Assembly (NCBI GenBank): GCA_900074885.1
Contig: FJUW01000033.1
Location: 411,042 to 426,473 of the forward strand
From: Rhynchosporium graminicola
Lineage: Eukaryota; Ascomycota; Leotiomycetes; Helotiales; Ploettnerulaceae
Length of the DNA stretch: 15,432 nt
Direction: 5' to 3'
The translations under genes were made by a program, and so were the position numbers. Below, in pieces: positions 8,218 through 15,432 of this stretch (within the stretch, counting starts at the first letter, position 1; each line of letters starts with the position of its first letter). The notes below the pieces were generated by a model. That model was not told where the DNA came from. It searched no databases and saw only the letters and a list, made by a program, of their open reading frames with translations.

Positions 8218-9954
8218 ATAGCCGGAGATAGCTTACTATAATATCTTATTACTAAGTTAGTTATTCGATAACTACTCGTATATAGCCGAGATACTAGAGA
8301 TCTCTCGGATAGCTATAAATTAGAGTTTAATTCAGCTTATCGCAAATAGTATAATAGAGAAGGTTTTCGCTAACGCTCCTTTAATAACCCCCTTAGTATA
8401 AAGGAATTATAGATAGATTTTAAAGAAAGTATAATAAATACCCTAGAACTTCAACTTCTACGTATCGCTACTGAAATAACTCTAATATACCCCTTTTAAG
8501 TTACTATTATAGCTCCTAACTAATAAACTAGAGACCCCTTTAGTTCTAGGGGACCTTAACGCGATCCCCTCTACTCTACCTCCGAACCTAATCTATTATA
8601 CCTTTCCTTACCCTAAATATCTCTTATACTAGAGAATATTAATACCTTATTAAGGAAGTACCGACTAAGAGAGAAAAGAAAATAAAAGCAAAATTCCCTA
8701 GGAGTATAATCGCTAAGTATTCTTACTACTGCAGGTGACTCGAACCTGATCTGTTCTCTTTTATAATAAATAGTAGACTAGAAGGAAAAGAATAACTCTC
8801 TAGAAGATATTATAAATAGACTAATCTCCGTATAAGATAAGTTCCTTATAAGGGTCCCTCGCTTATCTTCGACTCTTCTACTAGAACTAATACTATAATC
8901 TCTATATATTCTAGAGTTTAATAAGCTAATAAACTCTATTCTAATACGTAATACTAAAAGAGAAGATACTATTCCTAATAAACTATCTCCTTCTCCCGGC
9001 GCCGAATCAGTAGAGTTACGCCTTAGGAAGTCTTATCTTACTAAGAAGATTCTACCCCTAGATAATAGATCAGATCCTACCTTCCTCTAATAGAGAGTAT
9101 CGATACGAGACTAGCTAGCTATAAACGCTAACTATTATCCTACGGACTTCTCTCAGCGCGTTCTCGTATAAGGACTAGTTACTAGATTAGCTAAAGAGTA
9201 TCTTATACTTTAGTACCTAGCTAATAAGTTTAAGACTAGCGATAAAATAATCTCTTTATTAGAGGAGAACTTTCTTACTAGTTTAGAGAAAGATAACTAT
9301 TATAACGCTTTCTACTACTTAGAGATATAATAAACCAGCTATACTTATAAGACTTTCGCCGAGTTTCGTAATCGATTTCAAAGCGCTACTATCTAAAGTA
9401 AAGTTAAAAAGAAGGAGTAGTTCTTCTATATATAAGATAAGATTATACTATCCTTATGCGCTTTAACCCTTATTATTAAACTAACGTAGAATAAGGACTA
9501 TACTTCTATAGTTAGATCCTTACTTTCTTTTAATACTAAGCGTTACTATAACTCAGAATATATCTATCCCGAGAAAGCTACTGCCCTAGTATAGTACTAT
9601 AAGCTTATTATTACTACTACGACTACTACTAGCTCTACTCCTTACTAGTCCCTAAGCTCAGCTCCTTAATAAACTACTCCTATACTATACGTACGTACCT
9701 TTACCCCGGTATAAGCTAGTACTCCCTCCGCGCTAAAACGCCCTACTACCTCGACCGCGGAACTCCTTAGGTATTATAGCTATAAATAGCTCGGTTATAT
9801 TAAGCTAGACTACCCTAACCCGCCTAAGGTTTAATTAATCGATGAATTTCCAGAAGAGGAGAGAGTAACTAAGGAAGTAATAGAGGATATACCCTCCGAA
9901 TCTGAACTAATACTAGAGGGAAATAATAAGACTTAAGTAAAAACTCTTTCCTAA
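8218..9954 (+). pseudogene. Gag pseudogene of element C with zinc-knuckle remnant
   Basis: Frame 1 runs about 579 codons from ATA (mutated ATG) at 8218 (then A-G-D-S), only 12 bases after the LTR. Stops are TAA/TAG. The N-terminal half is helical and charged (REKRK, NSLEDIINRLISV, LRKSYLTKKILP). A capsid-like region follows (RVSIRD, LAKEYLIL, SLLEENFLTSLEKDNYYNAF, TYKTFAEFRNRFQS). A Thr/Ser/Pro linker (TTTTTTSSTP) leads to RYYSYK-stop-LGYIKLDYPNPPK at 9769-9825. This is a CCHC knuckle with Tyr at the Cys and His positions (9775, 9781, 9796, 9811), each a G-to-A or C-to-T change. An acidic tail (EFPEEERVTKEVIEDIPSES) ends it. It overlaps pol by about 49 bases in a different frame, so pol expression would have needed a -1 shift or equivalent. 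No slip site is recognisable. Confidence 0.85.
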
Positions 9955-12900
9955 ATCTATATAAGTATAATCTCTCTAATCTTAACCTTAACTCCTTAAT
10001 AAGAGGTAAGTAATTCATATACCCGACTATAGTTAGTATAAATAAGCTAAGAGTCTCTATAAATAGCTTAATCGATACTAGAGCGAATAGTTATCTATTT
10101 ATTAATCGTACTCTTACCGGACGACTATCAGGGGCCCTTAGTATTAAAATCGAGCTACTACTTTATTCTATTCTAATACGTAAGTTCTAATAGTTCGTTA
10201 GAACTTATATTACTTATTTTATACGTTTATACTTTTCTATTAATAATAAGTATATTTATAACTACCTTTTTATTCTCCTCGATTTAGGATAATAAGATAT
10301 AATTATTAGTATTAAATAGATATAACGATTTCAAGTTAAGCTAGATACGCTCTATTATAAGCTACTATAGCCGGAATAATATCTAGCTACTCTCTAATAC
10401 GATAAGGAGATAGTTATAACTCTACTGCCTCGTAAACCTAGTATTAATTAATCTTACTAAATAGATACTAACGCGCGGGACTTAGCTATAAACTAGCTAG
10501 ACTAATACTAATTATATTAAATAGTAGCGATATAGTATATTAATATATTATCCTTACTATTTAACTTATTTCCGCTTATCGCTAAGGAATCTGAACCCTT
10601 TTCCGCTTCGAATTTATCGAGAAAGGTACTTGCGCCGAAACTCTATTATAAGTACTCCTTTTAACCTCCGAGGATCTAGAAACTAGTTCCGATTTACTAA
10701 ATTAGTACTATAGCTTTTCACTTTAATATAAAACACGAAAGCTCTGAATTATTCTTTATTAGTATCTACAAGATAAACTACCTCTTATAAGACTATTTAA
10801 ATAGCGACTCTTCTAAGGATCCCGATACCGAACGACTTGTAGCTGAAAAGCTACTAGAATAGTATTATACTCTTAAGGAAGCCTTTTCTAAGTAGGATTC
10901 TAATATTCTTCTACTATATTACTTATACGATTATAAAATTATCTTAGAAGAACTATTATCTAATATATATTCGCTTCTATATTAGTAATCTATAGACGAA
11001 TTATAAGTAACTAAGGAGTATCTTATAGAGAATCTAGATAAGGGATTTATCGAATCCAGCTAAAGTCCCTTTATATTACTTATACTATTTATTAAGAAGG
11101 CTAATAAAGGATTACGCTTCTATATTAACTATTATAAGCTTAATACGATCACTCGAAAGGATTCCTACCTAATACCTAAGATTAATAAGCTCTTAACTTA
11201 TATATCTAAAGTAATAATTTTTATTAAACTAGATATCTAGGTAGTATTTAATTATATCTATATAGACCCTGAATCAGAGGAGTATATTACCTTCCGAACC
11301 CGCTTCAGATCCTATAAATATAAAGTACTACCTTTTAGGCTCTATAATAGACTTAATATATACTAATAATATATAAATAATATACTACTAGATTACTTAG
11401 ATAATTTCTATATAGCTTACCTAGATAATATTCTTATATACTCGGAAACGCTCTAGGAATATAAGAAATATATTAAATTAATACTATAACGCTTAATAGA
11501 TACCGGACTCTAAGTAGATATTAAGAAAAGCGAGTTCTATATTACTCGGACTAAATACCTCGGATATATTATTACTACTAATAGAATCGAGCCAGATCCC
11601 GAGAAGATAATACTATTAGTAGATTAGAAGTACCCCGAAATAGTAATAGCTATGAAATCCTTCCTAGGATTCTATAGTTTTTACTATTAATTTATTCGGA
11701 ATTTCGGCCTTATTACTAAACCTCTCTTAATACTTACTTAGCCTATAGTACTATAGAATTTCACTAATAATTATAAGAAGTCCTTTGACGATTTACGTTA
11801 ATAGCTACTATCGGTATAGAAACTATATTATTTCGACTTTAAATTATAAACTAAACTGAAAACTAATACCTCTAATAGTATAATAGCTAGAGTTATCTCT
11901 TAATTATATAAAGATAACTAGTAGTATCTAATTAGATTCTACTCTTATATTCTTAATAGATACGAACTAAACTAGAAGATCTATAATAAGGAATTATACG
12001 CTATTATTAAATCTTTCCGGAAATAGAAACCGGAACTTATATCTCTATAATACTATACTAGTATATATACGAACTATCGATCCTTAGAATACTTTATACC
12101 TAGTAAGGTCCTAACTAGTAAGTAAGCTAGATAGATAGAATTCCTTTCCGAATTTAACTTTCAAATTATATATACACTTAGTAAAAATAACGCTAAAGCT
12201 AATATCCTTAGCTATAGGGAATAAGATCTAAAGATATAGGAATAATAGAAATAAGATAATAGATCTCGGGTTTTATTACCTCTAGACTACCTAGACCTTA
12301 GGATTAACGCGAAACTAGCTAAGTATTATATCGATTAAATTAGTTATATATATCTAATATCGCTAAAGACTAATATACTATCGGAACCCGTATATAACTC
12401 TTTTGATTTAATTAAGAAACTATACTAATTCAACTGAGAATCGTTCTCTAATAAATAGAATATATTAGGAGATAGCTATATTATTAATAATAGTTTACTA
12501 CTTTATAATAGTTATCTATATATATAACGCTATACTTTACTATATATCTATTTAATTAGTGAAGTTTATAATTAAGTTTCCTCTACTTATCTAAATACTT
12601 GTAAGACTACTAAGATGATTTCTATCTATTACTACTAAAAAGGACTCGTATTAGATATAAAACGATATACTCGCAATTACTACTTATATTAGTACTCTTA
12701 TCTAAAGCAGATGAAATAATAAGAATTCCTCTACTTATTACTAGTGCTTAGCTACTTTATATAGTACTTAGCTATAGATTTTAAAGACTTCTTACTTAAT
12801 AACTAGGGATTTAATAAGATACTAGTATTTATTAACTGCCTAAGGAAGGACTCTATATTAATACTATACTACTATAATATCGATACCCGCAGGATACCGA

Positions 12901-13952
12901 TATTATTTATCTAATAGATATATTATTTCGGATATACTCTTAAGTTAATTATATCTGACTAAGGAGCTTAGTTTATCTTATTCTTCTAGTAAGAGTTTTA
13001 CTATATAATCAGAGTTAAGGTTAAGCTTTTTAATTCTTTCTACTAGTAAATTAATAGATAAATAGAAATTATAAATTAGTATATTAACTAATGCCTTAGA
13101 CCTTTTATTAATTACTACTAGAGTAACTAGAGCGAACTACTACTAATAATAAACCGCGCCTAAGTAACCTTACCTTATGATTCTATTAGTATAGCGCTAT
13201 ATACTCTTAAATATAGTATACTACTACGGAATAGCTAGGATTAGAAGTAACTTACTATATTAATACTATAAGAGAAGCTTAACTATACTAATACTAGATC
13301 CTTAGCTAAACGTGCTAAATCTGCTATCGAGGTTATAAAAGCTAATATACTAGCTACTTAGCAGAGGATAAGCGCTATAACTGACCCGAAATAGTATAGT
13401 ATTAACTAGGAAGTTAGAGATAAGGTATTTCTCTCTATAAGGAACCTTAAGAATCACTAGCTAAGTAAGAAGCTATCTAGCCTCTAAGTAAGACTATACT
13501 AAGTCTTAGCTCAGATCGGATACTCCTATAAGCTAGATTTACTCCCTAGATCTTCTATATATAATATATTTACTTCCGAATTACTCTTTAAGGACTCGGA
13601 TAACCCCTTACTAGGCTAGGAGCTACTAAACCCACCCCCGAAGGTTATTACTACTTAAGAAGAGTAAGAGTTATAAGATATACTCGCTATATAGCTCCTA
13701 AGAGGTAATCTGAAGTATTAAGTTAGCTAGCTAAGCTACGACCCGGATCTAACTTAGTATAACGCTTCCGACCTAATAAGTACTCTATATAAGCTTAGAG
13801 ACTTCTATACTACTAACCTAAGTAAACCTAGACTTCCGCGTAAACTAGATTAGTAGATTAAGGCCTAAGAAGATAGAATAGATAACTACTATTACTTAGA
13901 GGATAATAAACTATTATAATTACTAGTATTAAAGATTTATTACTAAGGATAA
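9906..13952 (+). pseudogene. Pol pseudogene of element C (protease, RT, RNase H, integrase, chromodomain)
   Basis: Frame 3 is continuous for about 1,349 codons without indels. The protease active site is DTR at 10074-10082 (LIDTRANSYLFI; normally DTG). An uncleaved spacer precedes RT, whose fingers are near EEYLIENLDKGFIESS (about 11020-11060). The catalytic box is YLDN at 11418-11429. RNase H follows (NTSNSIIARV, YNKELYAIIKSF). The integrase catalytic residues all survive: D at 12777 (IDFKDF), D at 12957 (IISD) and E at 13065 (IEIIN), with exact D-35-E spacing. A chromodomain lies at about 13656-13790 (DILAI-stop-LLRGNLKY, SYDPDL, YNASDLI), with the usual tail YKLRDFYTTN and KPRLPRKLD before the stop at 13950-13952. 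Typical chromovirus order and length. The RT change and dozens of stops make it inactive. Confidence 0.93.
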
Positions 13953-13992
13953 TCCCCTAATTATAGTCTATAATAATACTATATCTAAAACT

Positions 13993-14650
13993 CTATTCCT
14001 TTATTATTTCTACTTTACTAGTTTTCTCTCTTAAGTTCTTCGGAGCTTCTAGTAAATCTGGAATATCTAGAACTAGAACTACTATATCTAACTCTTTACT
14101 TAAATCTACTAATATAGCTTTAGTAGTAGACCGAGTATAATAGCTAATCCTATGAGGTTTCTTCTTTAGAGAAAGTCCGAGAGTATCTAGATCTAACGCT
14201 ATCTCTGAACTAGAAAGCAAATTCCTCTTTCCCTTAGTATTAGATATTATAGCTTTAAATATAGCTTTCTTTGTAAATTCCCGTATAATACTATTTAACT
14301 CCTTTATCTGCTTTAATACTATTTATACTATTAACTTAGACTTCACTGAATCTACTATTAAAAGATCTAGGTCTTATATCACGTTAGTATTATACTAGTA
14401 TCTAAGGGTTTAAGATCTTAACTTATTACTTTAATAAACTCTAACTCTTTAAATACTTTCTCTATAGAACGCCTTAAAGCTTAAGTCCTTACTAATTAAG
14501 TAGTAGTAATCTCTAATATAGTAGTAAGAGTAGCAGATTTCGCGAGATAATAGATCTGATTAATCGCCTTATAAGTAGCTATAATACTGCCCTGATTTAG
14601 CTTCGTATCCTTAGCTTCGCCGCTAAGAAGTAAACTAGATAAGATAGTAT
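13993..14650 (-). pseudogene. Unidentified protein remnant, minus strand, one frame break
   Basis: Not recognised. Two collinear minus-strand frames join near 14370-14384, implying a small indel. The upstream part (14640 to about 14385) reads SGEAKDTKLNQGSIIATY, AINQIYYLAKSATLTTILE and ALRRSIEKVFKELEFIKVI, with only TAA/TAG stops. The downstream part is open for 75 or more codons to a stop at 13993, and includes LKQIKELNSIIREF, TKKAIFKAII, SSSEIALDLDTLGLSLKKK, YTRSTTKAILVDLSKELD and LLEAPKNLREKTSKVEI. It is helical, Lys/Glu/Ser/Thr-rich and lacks membrane segments or a zinc motif. The composition is that of a genuine protein, unlike the opposite strand here. It converges on the end of element C pol with 40 bases between. 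It might be the Gag-like or accessory protein of another element, or an antisense ORF of C. Confidence 0.5.
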
Positions 14651-15432
14651 ACTTTATATTAATATAGTTAAGTAACTATAACGTGTTAATATATATAATT
14701 ACGTTCAGGTTAAGTAACTTATATACTTATAACTACTCTTTAACGCTAAATAATACTTATAAAGCTTAGAGTTAAGCTTATTAAATAAATATAGAAGTTC
14801 TAGAATAAGAGTATTATTATACTTTATCTTAAGGAAAGCGCGAATATATCGTAAGTAATATATACGATACGCTACTGAAAGAGTACTAGCGGGAACTAGT
14901 AAGAGCACTATAGGAGTTAGCGTTATAGATCTGTAGAACTCTTATACTTCACCTGAAGACTATCTCTAATACTAAGGCGAGAAACTTACTTATAATAAGA
15001 GAAGAGTTAATTAGATCGATTAATATATAAGATTATAGTAGACTACTATAGTAGTTAGTAACTATACTTACTCTAAGAACCGTATTGTAGTCTAAGGAAA
15101 ATAAACTTATAAGTTAAAGTAGTTATCGCGATTAAAAAGGAAAAGCTTTAATATTAATAAACCCCTTCTTTTATATACCCTACGCCTTACTTAAACTCGA
15201 CTCCTACTATAAACAGATAAAGTAAATACTACTTACTGCCCGATTTAGAAGCTACGACTAATATAGTACTATTATAGCGATATAACTAGTTAGAACCTGA
15301 TAAAGAATTTACTACTACTAAAGAGCAGCTAGCGCTTATTACGCGAATATCGACGAAAATAGTTATAATAAAGACTAATTCTAGTATAAACTATAACCTT
15401 CCGAGCTTAGGGTTAAGCTCTTCTTAGGGGGG
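14650..15432 (+). pseudogene. Unidentified protein remnant, plus strand, open at window end
   Basis: Not recognised. Frame 1 from about 14650 reads LSNLYTYNYSLTLNNTYKA, INIEVLE, GKREYIVSNIYDTLLKEY, RELVRAL, ICRTLILHLKTISNTKARN and REELIRSINI, broken only by TAA/TAG stops. From about 14957 onward frame 2 also looks protein-like (KINL, VKVVIAIKKEKL, TPSFIYPTPYLNSTPTINR, LEPDKEFTTTKEQLALI, RISTKIVIIKTNSS) and runs to the edge, so a frameshift near 14960-15060 is likely but its place is unclear. The region is helical, then Pro/Ser/Thr-rich, a general Gag-like pattern, but no family motif is present. It is divergent from the minus-strand remnant at 13993-14650. A G6 tract ends the window. Confidence 0.4.

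Larger units (their letters stand above)
7932..13952 (+). mobile_element. Element C: Ty3/Gypsy chromovirus, LTR-gag-pol, 3' LTR not seen
   Basis: The element contains an LTR (7932-8206), gag in frame 1 (8218-9954) and pol in frame 3 (9906-13952) with a C-terminal chromodomain. It begins exactly at the end of the interrupted copia frame. After the pol stop I searched 13953-15432 for a copy of the LTR, allowing for TG to TA and CA to TA changes, and found none. The 3' end is therefore either truncated, displaced by the sequence carrying the unknown ORFs, or beyond the right edge. It is the most complete element in the window. Confidence 0.88.

Noticed and set aside
9906..9954. Programmed -1 frameshift signal between gag and pol of element C
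   Set aside because: The frames do differ by -1 in the overlap, but no slippery heptamer or pseudoknot is recognisable in the mutated sequence and an old indel would look the same.
14667..14719. Direct repeat GTTAAGTAACT at 14667-14677 and 14709-14719
   Set aside because: It is eleven bases of low-complexity mutated sequence 42 bases apart, with no element edge beside it. Chance is likely.
14705..14908. 67-codon open frame on the minus strand starting with GTG
   Set aside because: It needs a non-ATG start, its composition is Leu/Tyr/Ile-heavy as expected for the shadow of a mutated frame, and the plus-strand frame here is far more protein-like (GKREYIVSNIYDTLLKEY).
15427..15432. G6 tract at the window end as a polypurine tract
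   Set aside because: A G-run before an LTR is typical, but the window stops here and no LTR start can be seen, so I do not annotate it.
1..15432. tRNA, rRNA, CRISPR arrays, riboswitches or bacterial operons
   Set aside because: No cloverleaf-like segment, spaced repeats or ribosome-binding pattern was seen, and the content is that of a fungal repeat region.

Overview
The window looks like heterochromatin from a filamentous ascomycete (Pezizomycotina) genome that has been heavily mutated by repeat-induced point mutation (RIP). CpA and TpG are almost absent over most of the sequence and TpA is greatly over-represented, while CpG is still common, so simple CpG deamination does not explain it. 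Stops in the recognisable reading frames are nearly all TAA or TAG, as expected from CAA, CAG and TGG codons. No intact gene was found. Everything recognisable is a dead LTR retrotransposon or an unassigned broken ORF. The species cannot be named from this sequence.

Layout. (1) 1-1626: element A on the minus strand, with a 5' LTR (about 1450-1626) and a gag pseudogene running off the left edge. (2) 1627 to about 5846: element B on the plus strand, a Ty3/Gypsy chromovirus entered in the middle of its protease exactly where A's LTR ends, so A appears to have inserted into B. B's frame runs without an indel through RT, RNase H, integrase and chromodomain to about 4849. It is followed by a minus-strand coiled-coil ORF remnant (4749-5334) and by a 248-bp block present twice around a single N. 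(3) 5847-7931: a Ty1/Copia fragment with a candidate LTR, partial protease, GAG-pre-integrase and integrase, cut off near the start of RT. (4) 7932-13952: element C on the plus strand, a second chromovirus with 5' LTR, complete gag with a zinc-knuckle remnant, and complete pol with a C-terminal chromodomain. Its LTR begins exactly where the copia frame stops, so C appears to have inserted into the copia element. (5) 13953-15432: no C 3' LTR is visible. This stretch holds a minus-strand ORF remnant (13993-14650) and a plus-strand ORF remnant (about 14650-15432), neither assigned to a family.

How the parts relate. The two pol genes B and C encode chromodomains of the kind known to direct chromovirus integration to H3K9-methylated chromatin, which fits elements inserted into one another. 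RIP then disabled them: RT catalytic YLDD-type motifs became YLDN, integrase acidic residues became N or K, zinc-knuckle cysteines became tyrosine, and both visible gag start codons read ATA. Because RIP only substitutes bases, frames and spacings such as D-35-E remain readable across kilobases.

The items most worth following up are the minus-strand ORF beside B, whose tail resembles that of fungal DUF3435 (Starship captain-type) proteins as I recall them, the unassigned ORF pair after C, and the probable assembly artefact at the N.
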